From RCC1774 sp050330855 (GTDB lineage: Bacteria > Cyanobacteriota > Cyanobacteriia > Thermosynechococcales > Thermosynechococcaceae), in NCBI GenBank assembly GCA_050330855.1, contig JBHJNL010000032.1, forward strand, positions 1-44,857: DNA of 44,857 nucleotides, in the 5' to 3' direction. Below are positions 1 through 8,371 of this stretch, in pieces. The notes below the pieces were generated by a model. That model did not search any database. It saw only the letters and a program-made list of their open reading frames with translations, and was not told where the DNA came from. Within the stretch, counting starts at the first letter, position 1; each line of letters starts with the position of its first letter. The translations under genes were made by a program, and so were the position numbers.

Positions 1-36
1 CATTTGTTGCTCAATATCACGGGGGTAAGGATTCAT
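1..36 (-). CDS. 5' end of a gene running off the left edge (possibly a transposase)
   Basis: An ATG at 36-34 on the minus strand opens a frame of 12 codons (MNPYPRDIEQQM) that continues past the window edge. No stop is met. The peptide resembles the start of some transposases as I remember them, and the amidoligase-like gene just upstream appears cut short, which would fit an insertion element here. Twelve residues cannot prove this; any gene could start this way. No clear ribosome binding site is visible upstream. Confidence 0.3.
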   Translation of the reverse strand, partial: MNPYPRDIEQQM

Positions 37-61
37 CTAAAACCACACAAGGGCAGGATGC

Positions 62-745
62 TTAGACTACCACTCTCCCATTCATATTCTGGATATTATT
101 TAATCCACGATCCTTAGTCGCATCAAAATGAATATGCGTGGCCCCTTCCACTGGCGCAGTGAATCCTAAAGAACGGGCCAAACTCAGCAAGCTCTCTAGA
201 TGTTCTTGGTGGTTGCTTTCTAGCGGTGCCGTGATTAACTCACAGGGCCGCTCCCGCTCTCCGGGAAGAGGGGCTGCGATCGCAACCGATGCTCCGCTTT
301 CATCATTAACACCCACCATTCCTCCCGGCCCTGCATTCGGCTGAGTACCGAACAACGCTCCAATCGGCTCAAGGACCGTCTGTAAGGGCTGATTGGCATC
401 GGCTTGTCGACCAATAAGTCTCAGTAAACGCTCATCATCGCGAATAATTCGATACCACCCTGGCTTGGGCGGAGACTTGCGAATTAGGTCTGCCTGCAGC
501 GTCAAATCATCGACGCATTGAGCAATGCACTCTTGGCGATCGTTGAGAATTTCATAGCCCAGGGTTAGATTATGGAAAATAGGTGTGCCAGGAACCTTGC
601 TGGGTTCAGATTGGGGATGGAAAAAGCGGCGAACGGTGCTGCCGTTGTGAAGGGTTGCGATCGCATTTGCCAGATCGAGACGACTTTTGCCCGGAGGGGC
701 CAGCAGCTCCACTTCAATCCCAATCCGCCAATTAATCGTGGTCAC
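62..745 (-). CDS. amidoligase-like protein, probably C-terminally truncated
   Basis: This resembles the ATP-grasp-like amidoligase family (Amidoligase_2), whose members join carboxyl and amino groups. Visible marks are the N-terminal GIEVELL strand (residues 8-14), a central CELITAPLE segment (about 168-176) typical of the family, and HIHFDA (about 203-208). In the family more than 80 residues normally follow the H-x-H segment; here only about 17 unrelated-looking residues follow before the stop. The start is GTG at 745, giving MTTINWRIGIEVELL. The likely reason for the loss is an insertion or rearrangement near position 116, next to the gene fragment at the left edge. The product is probably inactive. 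Confidence is good for the family and moderate for the truncation. Confidence 0.6.
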   Translation of the reverse strand: MTTINWRIGIEVELLAPPGKSRLDLANAIATLHNGSTVRRFFHPQSEPSKVPGTPIFHNLTLGYEILNDRQECIAQCVDDLTLQADLIRKSPPKPGWYRIIRDDERLLRLIGRQADANQPLQTVLEPIGALFGTQPNAGPGGMVGVNDESGASVAIAAPLPGERERPCELITAPLESNHQEHLESLLSLARSLGFTAPVEGATHIHFDATKDRGLNNIQNMNGRVVV

Positions 746-848
746 AAAATTTGCCTAAAAGAGAAACCCAAAACTAATCCTGGCATGGTTTTCCATACTG
801 GGATTAACGAATTTTCCAATCCATCTGTTTTCTAGATGGCCCGAACGT

Positions 849-1388
849 TCAAGAACGACTCGCAAACTGGAGCGCATCTTTAACAACCTGCTCATTACCT
901 AAAATCAGATTGCGTTCAATGCGTAACTTCGCATCGTAGGGCGTTGAATCTCCCCAAAAGGTCGCCAGCATCTGTGCATCGTCATAGTCATAGCTCGACT
1001 CAGCATACAAAGCCAACTGAGCAACCGACTGCAGAGCCTGGACCCGAGCATCAACCAGAAATTGATCTAAAATCGCCTGATCAGATGGTCCCCACAGCAG
1101 CTTTCTGCCAATCCGGGCTTTGGCTTCACCTACATCTTGATTCCAAAATTTTGATAAGACTTTTGCGTCCCAGTAAGTATATTGACTGCCGAAGAATGCA
1201 TCCCACTCTTTTCGCTGCGTAGCTTGAGGGTTGTCAGTATTTTGAGGCTCATTGAATTCGACAGCGAGAACCTGTTGATAAGCCTGAATACTTGTGCGGC
1301 TGTTTTTTTGAGCATTTGCAGATAGGCTAAATACTGCCGGAGAGGCGAAGGCCCATGCCAAACTCATCATTTTGAGCGTCAGTTTCAT
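849..1388 (-). CDS. secreted protein with two YxDA...YW repeats (copy 1)
   Basis: I do not recognise a named family. The 179-residue product starts at ATG 1388, chosen because GGAG lies just upstream and because it opens a signal peptide (MKLTLKMM, a hydrophobic core, then SANAQ around residue 27). The mature part has two copies of a roughly 44-residue unit at about 69-112 and 133-175. Each contains Y-x-D-A-x-x-[LV]-[AS]-x-F-W followed by an A-K pair and a basic/hydrophobic helix. The preceding gene on the same strand (start 1920, stop 1435) has two more copies, so the two genes are tandem paralogues, 46 bp apart, in a likely operon. The protein is likely periplasmic or extracellular. Its role is unknown. 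Confidence 0.75.
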   Translation of the reverse strand: MKLTLKMMSLAWAFASPAVFSLSANAQKNSRTSIQAYQQVLAVEFNEPQNTDNPQATQRKEWDAFFGSQYTYWDAKVLSKFWNQDVGEAKARIGRKLLWGPSDQAILDQFLVDARVQALQSVAQLALYAESSYDYDDAQMLATFWGDSTPYDAKLRIERNLILGNEQVVKDALQFASRS

Positions 1389-1434
1389 TGATATCTCCGA
1401 GAAGACTATTACATCGTGAATTGAACGTAAGCCG

Positions 1435-1920
1435 TTAACCTCTCGATGAAACTCGATGGGCCGTTTGCACCAGCTCCTTCGCGGTCTGGAAATATCCACC
1501 CTTCAGCTTTTGTTCGAGTCCTACCTTAGCCTCTCCCACAGAGGTCTGCCAGTAGTTGGCAACCGCAACGGCATCATCGTAGTCAAAGCCGCCGTCTGTG
1601 TATCGGCAATCGACCTGATCGCTATGGGCATTACGGGCGCGCTGCAGCGCAATTCTGACCTCCCGGAATTGAGCATTCTCACGCATCATCCGTCCCGCTT
1701 TCAGCTTGACCTGATGGGTGCTTTTTCCCCAATAGGCACTGAGCATTTGGGCGTCACAGTAGCCATGATCCTGATCGTAAAAAGCGTTCACCGCCGCAGC
1801 GGTTGAATGCTTGCTCGCCGCTGAGGCAGACTCATGGCCTATGTTGACCGCAGGTAGCATCATCATGCTGACGACGGATACTTGACCGATCGCGGTTAAA
1901 ACACGCTGGGTAGGGAACAT
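1435..1920 (-). CDS. secreted protein with two YxDA...YW repeats (copy 2)
   Basis: First gene of a two-gene minus-strand unit. Start ATG 1920 follows a GAGG box and gives a 161-residue protein with an N-terminal hydrophobic signal sequence and a probable cleavage near SASAA (about 31-35). Repeat units lie at about 53-96 (GYCDAQMLSAYW) and 111-154 (DYDDAVAVANYW). They align with the units of the downstream protein over Tyr, Asp-Ala, Tyr/Phe-Trp and the later Lys. Two cysteines (about 55 and 105) could form a disulphide after export. The next gene starts 46 bp downstream. No known function is assigned; it may be a structural or binding module. A longer frame begins at 2010 but lacks a signal peptide at its own N terminus. 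Confidence 0.72.
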   Translation of the reverse strand: MFPTQRVLTAIGQVSVVSMMMLPAVNIGHESASAASKHSTAAAVNAFYDQDHGYCDAQMLSAYWGKSTHQVKLKAGRMMRENAQFREVRIALQRARNAHSDQVDCRYTDGGFDYDDAVAVANYWQTSVGEAKVGLEQKLKGGYFQTAKELVQTAHRVSSRG

Positions 1921-2141
1921 GGGCTGCCTCACTGATCTGTTGACTGAATACACACAATATAGATTCAGTCCTTTTGAGCGCGGGTGATGCAGCTCACACC
2001 TCGTAGTCATTCGTCATCACTCAATGATCCAGCGGCAGAGATGAGCTTCGATCAAACAACGCGTTACAGACCGGGCAAAAGAAGCGTAATGCACTACAAT
2101 GTGCTCACTTTCTAATCCCTTTAAACCCCTGGCGTGTAAGG

Positions 2142-4334
2142 ATGTTGAACTGGCTCAAAAAGCTTTTCCCAAACCAGCGGAAGCCCGCGAAGGGTTCTCC
2201 AGCGCCAGACATTCTACAAGAAGTCCCTGCTCTTCTCTCGCCAGAGCCAGTCCTAGAAACGACTCCTGAATCACCGTTTCAACAACCCACACGGTGGATT
2301 CGTCCGCGAGACACAAGGCTTGAATTCCCCAACCGTATCAGCCGCGAAGATCTGGCAGCCCCATCTGTTGCGATCGCAAACTACATCCTAACCGACGGGA
2401 TGATCTACGTCGGTGACACCCTCTCAGGGGTAAGTGACACCGTCAGTATTGAACCCTGCTTAATTTGTCCCCAGCTCAAGGTAGACCGTGACAGCCCCGA
2501 CCGCACCGGCCACTGGATGACCCACTGGCCTTCCTATAGCGAAATCCCGTCTGCCTGTCGCGCGGCTTATCTAGAATGGCTGGCCGATGGACGGCGTCAT
2601 CCTGATATTCACATCAGCTATGTCTTTTTATTTCTCTATGGTCTAGAACGTAGAGTCCTGCATGATCTCAGAAATACGACGGGCGACTGTACCGAAGAAC
2701 TAACGCAAATTATGGCCGAGGTGGAGCGCCTGATTATGCTCTATGGCCATAACGAATCCTTTTTGCGCGATGCAGGCAATTTTCTAGATATCTGCTGGCT
2801 GCTGCAGTCGCCCCAAGGGTTAGCAAACCGAACACCCTCCAGTGAAAGCCTGCCGCTCCAGCTCACCCTCGGTAAGCTGGCCCAAGTCAAGCAGCCGTTG
2901 CCCTCTGATTGGGCTTTGGCCTGGGCGCTCAGCACCAGTCGATCCTCTGCGGTTGCGACACACTGCCTGCCCGAACTGCAAAGCTTATTTAAAAGCAAGT
3001 ATCACCAACAGTTTGGAGATGGCATTGTTCTAGATGGCTCTGCGCCTACGATGGCATTGACGCGCACCTACCAACCCTCTAGCGTTTCCTTTGGTGGCCC
3101 GATTGAAGTGACCGCTGAACTACCTGAATTACCGGATCAATCGGCTAGTCTTGAAGCCCTTCAGCCTTTAGTGGCAACCTGCATGGAAGCCCTTGAACCC
3201 TACAGTCGCTGGCTCAGTCGCAATCTAGATCAGCGCGGCAGCATGGCTGCAGTTCTGCTGTTGCCGGACGAGATTGCCCACAGCCATGAACGCGCTGAAA
3301 TCACTCAGTTACGGCGGTGGGCCACGAACGGTCTAACCAAACATGAGTTTCAGGTTATCCCAGCAGCGGTACTGCTGCAGCGGTGGACTTCGGAGCCGGT
3401 GAAAAAATTAGCGAAGGCAGATACGGTGACGCTGGCCCAATTTTTAGAGCGTCAGGGGATGGGCCTCGAACCCGATGTGCGATTTGGAGGGAAGCCACCT
3501 AAACAATCTCAAAACATTGTCCTGTTTCGATGTCTCAATGGTGCTTTAACCGAAGCCTCGCCCCACTACAGTACGGCTCAACTATTGCTGCATTTGGCCG
3601 CGATGATCGTGACCGCGACCGAGCAAATCGACGGAGCAGGCATGGCCCATGTGCAGAAGTATTTAGCCTGGACGCCGCGCCTGCAGGAACCAGAACGTGA
3701 TCGGCTGTTGGCGCATTTTCAATGGCTATGCCACAACAAGCTGACGCTGCGGGGGCTGAGATCTCGGTTAGAAGCGTTAGGGGAAGGGAGACGAGTTGCG
3801 ATCGCAACCTTCTTAATCAGCATCGTCAAAGCCAGCGATGGCAAGCCGACTGCCATTGAATCACTCACCAAGCTCTATCCACTCTTAGGGTTTGAGGCTG
3901 AACAGGTCTATCAGCACCTCCACTCCACAGAACCCATTTCGCTCCAGCCTCCAGTTGCCGCCGTAGCCCCCCAGCCTGCCGATGCCCCTGCGGTGGGCCT
4001 TAATTTAGACCTGATTCAGCGTCGTCAAGATGAATCCCAAGCCGTCTCGACCATGCTGGCCGATATTTTTGTCGAACCCGAAGCCCCGACACCAGCACCC
4101 ACCAAGCTCGGCCTCGATGCAGCCCATTCTACGTTTCTGCTGACCCTCGCCAAACAACCCCATTGGCATCGTGAAGACCTAGAGAGAGTCGCGGCTGACC
4201 TCGACCTACTCTTGGATGGCGCATTAGAAAATATCAACGAGATCGCCTTTGAGCAATGTGATGAAGCTCTGATAGAAGGTGAAGAGCCACTAGAGATTAA
4301 TGGCGATATTCTTGAAGAATTGCTGGCGGAATAA
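2142..4334 (+). CDS. TerB_N / TerB / TerB_C domain protein
   Basis: A 730-residue cytoplasmic protein. The N-terminal third matches TerB_N: IYVGDTL at 88-94, an EPCLICP segment, HWPSY at 128-132, AAYLEWLADGRR at 141-152 and YGLERRVLHDL at 166-176. A TerB-like helical section ending in LTKLYPLLGFEAEQVYQHL lies before a Pro/Ala-rich linker. The last 120 residues match TerB_C and end in a very acidic tail. The family is linked to tellurite-type stress systems and often sits beside a helicase or ATPase; here no such partner lies within several kilobases. It is transcribed away from the YW-repeat genes, with the 220-bp gap at 1921-2141 holding both promoters. Biochemical role is unknown for the family. 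Confidence 0.85.
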   Translation: MLNWLKKLFPNQRKPAKGSPAPDILQEVPALLSPEPVLETTPESPFQQPTRWIRPRDTRLEFPNRISREDLAAPSVAIANYILTDGMIYVGDTLSGVSDTVSIEPCLICPQLKVDRDSPDRTGHWMTHWPSYSEIPSACRAAYLEWLADGRRHPDIHISYVFLFLYGLERRVLHDLRNTTGDCTEELTQIMAEVERLIMLYGHNESFLRDAGNFLDICWLLQSPQGLANRTPSSESLPLQLTLGKLAQVKQPLPSDWALAWALSTSRSSAVATHCLPELQSLFKSKYHQQFGDGIVLDGSAPTMALTRTYQPSSVSFGGPIEVTAELPELPDQSASLEALQPLVATCMEALEPYSRWLSRNLDQRGSMAAVLLLPDEIAHSHERAEITQLRRWATNGLTKHEFQVIPAAVLLQRWTSEPVKKLAKADTVTLAQFLERQGMGLEPDVRFGGKPPKQSQNIVLFRCLNGALTEASPHYSTAQLLLHLAAMIVTATEQIDGAGMAHVQKYLAWTPRLQEPERDRLLAHFQWLCHNKLTLRGLRSRLEALGEGRRVAIATFLISIVKASDGKPTAIESLTKLYPLLGFEAEQVYQHLHSTEPISLQPPVAAVAPQPADAPAVGLNLDLIQRRQDESQAVSTMLADIFVEPEAPTPAPTKLGLDAAHSTFLLTLAKQPHWHREDLERVAADLDLLLDGALENINEIAFEQCDEALIEGEEPLEINGDILEELLAE

Positions 4335-4407
4335 AGTACGGGGCGGGGTGGGATTCCGTATTTCTACTCAGGGTGATGCTAATTTTTGTTGTTAGATTAA
4401 TAAAAAC

Positions 4408-4518
4408 CCCCAGCATTGCAGGCCAGGGGAGTGCTACTCAATCATATCTAGGAAACACGAGCTGATTTCTAGGTTCCGAAATGGATTGCTTCCTCATTGG
4501 TTCGATGGGGAGGCTTTT
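4408..4518 (+). ncRNA. Yfr2-like small RNA candidate
   Basis: The 344-bp gap after the TerB gene contains GGAAACA at 4451-4457, the conserved loop motif of the cyanobacterial Yfr2 family (Cyano-1 element). It sits between AATCA (4440-4444) and TGATT (4463-4467), which can pair, leaving the motif in the loop. A strong intrinsic terminator follows at 4488-4518, so a transcript of roughly 80-110 nt would have Yfr2-like architecture. The 5' end is a guess: TAGATT/TTAATA at 4393-4402 could serve as -10. The alternative is that this is only the 3' UTR and terminator of the TerB gene. Confidence 0.45.
4488..4518 (+). terminator. intrinsic terminator
   Basis: Arms GCTTCCTCAT (4488-4497) and ATGGGGAGGC (4505-4514) pair over 10 bp with two G-T pairs, loop TGGTTCG, followed by TTTT (4515-4518). 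It would end the small RNA candidate or the TerB transcript. Confidence 0.8.
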
Positions 4519-4678
4519 CAGTACCCTTCGATCAGCCGACTTCTCTAAGCGTACCCAGAATGATCTGTAATCCGACACATCAAAAATATTTTTTCTATCG
4601 TCATTCGATTTCCACCTTTGATATTGCAGAAAAATAGCGGCGAAATTTATAGACTAATCTAGAAAAACTGCTCTCAAA

Positions 4679-5578
4679 CTATTCTGGCCGTTGGGCTTCG
4701 TCCGTCGGGGGTAGTTGGATAGGGCTGCGTCTTTGGGTTAACGTCTTCTGACAAAATGCGATCGCATCTTCCATATCGCTCGTCTGCTGGGGATAAACCA
4801 ATCGAGGTCTTTGAATGACAATCAAATCAACCTGCAAGGCAGCAGCCACCTGCCGTTTAATCCCTTCCCCTCCGGGCTGTCCTGACGCTTTTGTGATCAC
4901 CAGATCAATACGCCACTGTCGCCACAGCGCCCTCTCCATTCCCATCGAAATGGGGGGACGCAGCGCAATCAGGCATTCGGGGGCAAACCCAGCCTCTATC
5001 GCCGCCTGCAGCGCCACCTGAGACGGCAAAATACGGGCAAATAGGGTACTGCGAGACTGCCAAGGTCGAAACTGAGACAGCGCCTTAGCCCCCAACGTCA
5101 ACAGCACCCGCCGGTTCAACAAATATTGCTCACAGAGAACAGAGGCTAGCGTCTCAACGCTGTGGACACAGTCTGGGTGTGAGTCAACCGCCGGACGTTC
5201 AAAGCGCAGGTAGGGAATGTCATTGGCGTCGGCAGCTTGCATCGCCAGCGTCGAAATCTCCGCCGCATGGGGATGGGACGCATCCAAAATCACCGCAATC
5301 TTCTCGGCCCTTAAAAACGTGGATAGAGCCTGAGGTGTAAACTGCTGAATCTGCACCTTCAGCACCGCCGCATCCCTTGGGTATCGACACTCAGCGGAGG
5401 CCGTTGTCACAGAAACCGTACAGGGCAAAGACGCTTGAATAATCAGCCGCGCCAGCGCTAACCCTTCACTGGTACCGCCAATCAGCCAGATCCTCGGTGA
5501 TAAGCTACCAGAGACCTTGGGGTCTTTACTCTCTTTTTTAAGCGCAAAATTGTCGCCACGATTATTAGAATTGGGCAT
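4679..5578 (-). CDS. cobK: precorrin-6A reductase (CobK/CbiJ)
   Basis: A cytoplasmic NAD(P)H-dependent reductase of corrin ring synthesis that reduces precorrin-6A or its cobalt form on the way to cobalamin. The Rossmann start WLIGGTSEGLALA (31-43) is diagnostic; a DASHPHAAEIS segment around 118-128 and the C-terminal TKASG...GG...K region match the family. About 299 residues, slightly longer than usual because of some 28 polar residues before the Rossmann strand, so an internal start is possible, although no better ATG is present. It is divergent from the GGDEF/EAL gene (117-bp gap). I saw no cobalamin riboswitch in its upstream region and no other cobalamin gene in the window. Confidence 0.88.
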   Translation of the reverse strand: MPNSNNRGDNFALKKESKDPKVSGSLSPRIWLIGGTSEGLALARLIIQASLPCTVSVTTASAECRYPRDAAVLKVQIQQFTPQALSTFLRAEKIAVILDASHPHAAEISTLAMQAADANDIPYLRFERPAVDSHPDCVHSVETLASVLCEQYLLNRRVLLTLGAKALSQFRPWQSRSTLFARILPSQVALQAAIEAGFAPECLIALRPPISMGMERALWRQWRIDLVITKASGQPGGEGIKRQVAAALQVDLIVIQRPRLVYPQQTSDMEDAIAFCQKTLTQRRSPIQLPPTDEAQRPE

Positions 5579-5695
5579 GCTTTAAGTATGAGTCCTATGT
5601 TGATGCTATATTCGCTCACAGATCAAAGCCGTAATGCTTCTGCCAAAGGGGAAAATCTCCCAACTCGTTGCAGATCAATGGAGCGTGTCTAAATT

Positions 5696-8371
5696 GTGGA
5701 GATAAACCAGCCCAAACAGGTTCGTCATCTGTTAATCCTGGATGGGAAAGCAGGGCATAGCCTGATACCCTTAGAGGCCTCTTCCCACTCCATTGGCCGG
5801 GATGGGACCAACTCTATTGTGGTCGCCTCTAAGGCCGTCTCTCGCCAGCATGCACTGCTGCTGCGGGTGACCAGTGCTGATGCCAGTACCTATGGCTTCT
5901 TGCTCATTGATGGCGATCTGCAGGGGAAGCGCAGCACCAACGGCATTAAAGTCAATGGCCGCAAGCGGGTTTCCCATCGCCTCAAGGGCGGAGACTGCAT
6001 CCTCTTTGGCAATCAGGTTAAGGCCCGCTATCTCAGTCTGCAGCCGCTCACAGATGAAGAGTTTTCGCTCTATTGCAACACGATCAATTACGAGGAGATG
6101 CTGTCCGATGCCACCTTCATCAGCAGCCCACCCACCGGAGTAGAGGCGGAGCAAGATAGCTTTGATGAGGCGTCACTGATTCGGTTGGCCTCCTTCCCAG
6201 AGATTATTCCTAGCCCCATTTTTGAGGTCAACCTCCAGGGTGAGTTGACCTACCTCAATCCAGCCGCAGCCGCAACCTTCCCCCAACTGCCCATCCAGAA
6301 ATTTGATCACCCTGTCCTGACCGGATTGCTCGATCTAATCTCGACCTCAGCGCAAAATATTTTGGTGCGCGAAGTAGCGGTGGACGACAAAGCCTACGAG
6401 CAATCGATTCACTACATTTCTGAAAGCGATCTGGTGCGCTGCTGCATCTTTGATGTCACCGATCGCAAACATGCTGAAGCAGAACTCAAACATCGCGATC
6501 GCCTCCTGCAAAGCGTCGCCGCCGCCACCACCCACCTCCTTGAAAACACCGGCTACGACCTTGCAATCTATAGAGCCTTAGAAATTTTAGGCCAAGCCTC
6601 TGGCGTCGATCGCATCAGTATTTGCGAGAATCATCATTCCCAGAGCAAAGCGCTAATGGCGAGTATGCGTTTTGAATGGACTCGACCGTCCATTGAAGCC
6701 ATTCGCCACAAACCCCACCGCCAAGGTGTCCCTTACAGCAACCCGACCCTGAGCCAGTGGCAAGAGACCTTTAGCAACTCGGCGGCGGTCCAGCGCCTGA
6801 CCAGAGAACTCCCCGATGCAGAACGAACCTTATTATTGCGAGACGGCATTCTCTCCATTTTAGTGGTGCCTATTTTTATTAACGGCGCACTGTGGGGCTT
6901 TATTGAACTAGACAACTGCACCGTTGAATATCGCTGGTCCCAACAAGAAGAATCTGTGATGTTTGCGATGGCAGCGAGTATTAGCGCCGCCCTGCAACGT
7001 CAAGACAAAGAAGAGATTATTCGGCATCAGGCCTTTCATGATGCCCTGACCGACTTGCCCAACCGGGTACTGTTTAACGATCGCCTCAAGTTAGCCCTAG
7101 CCGCAGCCCATCGCTCTCAGCAGTCGGTCGCCGTGATGTTCTTAGACCTAGATCGCTTTAAGGTCATTAACGATAGCTTGGGCCATTCCATCGGCGACGA
7201 ACTCTTGCAAGATGTTGCCCAGCGCCTCAAGGCCTGTATGCGGGAAGGTGACACCGTTGCGCGCTGGGGGGGCGATGAATTTACGCTCCTACTGCCCCAA
7301 GCCCAGTCCATTGATGATGTGACCCTGACGGCCTACCGCATCCTCGAATCATTGAAACAACCCTTTACCATTCGTGAGCAAGAGCTACACGTCACCGCCA
7401 GCATTGGGATTGCCCTTTCTACCGCTGACGACGATGCCGAAATTCTGCTACAGAATGCCGATGTCGCCCTCTATCGCAGTAAAGAACATGGCCGGGGCAC
7501 CTATCAGCTCTTTAGTCCCGCCATGAACTCTAAGGTGCCCGATCTGCTGGCGCTAGAGAATGGACTCCGCCACGCCATCGAACGAAACGAACTGCTGCTG
7601 TACTATCAACCCAAAATTAATATTCAGACCGGGGCCATTATGGGCCTTGAAGCGTTGATTCGCTGGCAACATCCTGAGCGGGGCTTGGTGTCACCGGCCA
7701 CTTTTATTCCGCTAGCCGAAGAAACGGGTCTGATCATTGAGATTGGTGAATGGGTGCTCCGCACCGCCTGCCAGCAAGCCGTGGAGTGGCATCGTCAAGG
7801 CTTAATGCCGCTATCTGTTGCGGTCAATCTCTCGCCTCGGCAGTTCTTCCAACCGAACCTTCCTGAAATTGTCGATCAGGTGCTGCTGCAAACGCAGCTT
7901 CCCCCCCAGTCTTTAGAACTAGAGGTGACTGAAACCACGGCGGTGAAAAATATGGACTTTACAAAGTCCGTGCTTCGGCAGCTCAAAGATATTGGGGTGC
8001 ATATCGCCATGGATGATTTTGGCACGGGCTATTCATCCCTCAACTACCTCAAAGAGCTGCCCTTTAATACACTCAAGATTGATCAATCTTTTATTCGCGA
8101 CCTCAAGCCAAAATCCACCGATGTTGAGATTATTAAGGCAGTGCTGGGGCTAGGGCGCGGCCTTAATCTAGAGATTGTGGCTGAAGGGGTCGACAGCGAA
8201 GAGCAGTTGGGCGTCTTGCAAGAGCTAGAGTGCGAAATTGTCCAGGGCTATTTATTTAGCCGTCCCCTTCCCGCCGATGAGATTACAACGTTGCTGAAGG
8301 CCAACTGGCTAGACCGCAACAATCGCAATCTGATTACCCGACGGCTTAAAACTTCGACCTATACAGGGTAA
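5696..8371 (+). CDS. FHA-PAS-GAF-GGDEF-EAL signalling protein
   Basis: An 891-residue cytoplasmic c-di-GMP enzyme with five modules. FHA (about 10-115) has SIGRDG, SRQHALLL and STNGIKVNG, the phosphothreonine-binding loops. A PAS-like segment is at about 165-255, GAF at about 270-435, GGDEF at about 440-605 (HDALTDLPNR, intact GGDEF at 525-529) and EAL at about 625-875 (intact EAL at 652-654, DDFGTGYSSL, VAEGV). Both catalytic signatures are intact, so it may synthesise and degrade c-di-GMP, with FHA and GAF as inputs. Start is GTG at 5696; the nearby ATG at 5678 is closed by a stop. The FHA part and the following 30 residues resemble the FHA-TM protein at 22953-23687. Its 3' end overlaps the convergent methyltransferase gene by 26 bp. 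Confidence 0.93.
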   Translation: MEINQPKQVRHLLILDGKAGHSLIPLEASSHSIGRDGTNSIVVASKAVSRQHALLLRVTSADASTYGFLLIDGDLQGKRSTNGIKVNGRKRVSHRLKGGDCILFGNQVKARYLSLQPLTDEEFSLYCNTINYEEMLSDATFISSPPTGVEAEQDSFDEASLIRLASFPEIIPSPIFEVNLQGELTYLNPAAAATFPQLPIQKFDHPVLTGLLDLISTSAQNILVREVAVDDKAYEQSIHYISESDLVRCCIFDVTDRKHAEAELKHRDRLLQSVAAATTHLLENTGYDLAIYRALEILGQASGVDRISICENHHSQSKALMASMRFEWTRPSIEAIRHKPHRQGVPYSNPTLSQWQETFSNSAAVQRLTRELPDAERTLLLRDGILSILVVPIFINGALWGFIELDNCTVEYRWSQQEESVMFAMAASISAALQRQDKEEIIRHQAFHDALTDLPNRVLFNDRLKLALAAAHRSQQSVAVMFLDLDRFKVINDSLGHSIGDELLQDVAQRLKACMREGDTVARWGGDEFTLLLPQAQSIDDVTLTAYRILESLKQPFTIREQELHVTASIGIALSTADDDAEILLQNADVALYRSKEHGRGTYQLFSPAMNSKVPDLLALENGLRHAIERNELLLYYQPKINIQTGAIMGLEALIRWQHPERGLVSPATFIPLAEETGLIIEIGEWVLRTACQQAVEWHRQGLMPLSVAVNLSPRQFFQPNLPEIVDQVLLQTQLPPQSLELEVTETTAVKNMDFTKSVLRQLKDIGVHIAMDDFGTGYSSLNYLKELPFNTLKIDQSFIRDLKPKSTDVEIIKAVLGLGRGLNLEIVAEGVDSEEQLGVLQELECEIVQGYLFSRPLPADEITTLLKANWLDRNNRNLITRRLKTSTYTG

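Noticed and set aside
5579..5695. Cobalamin riboswitch before cobK
   Set aside because: The gap is only 117 bp and I see no B12-box-like sequence on the minus strand.
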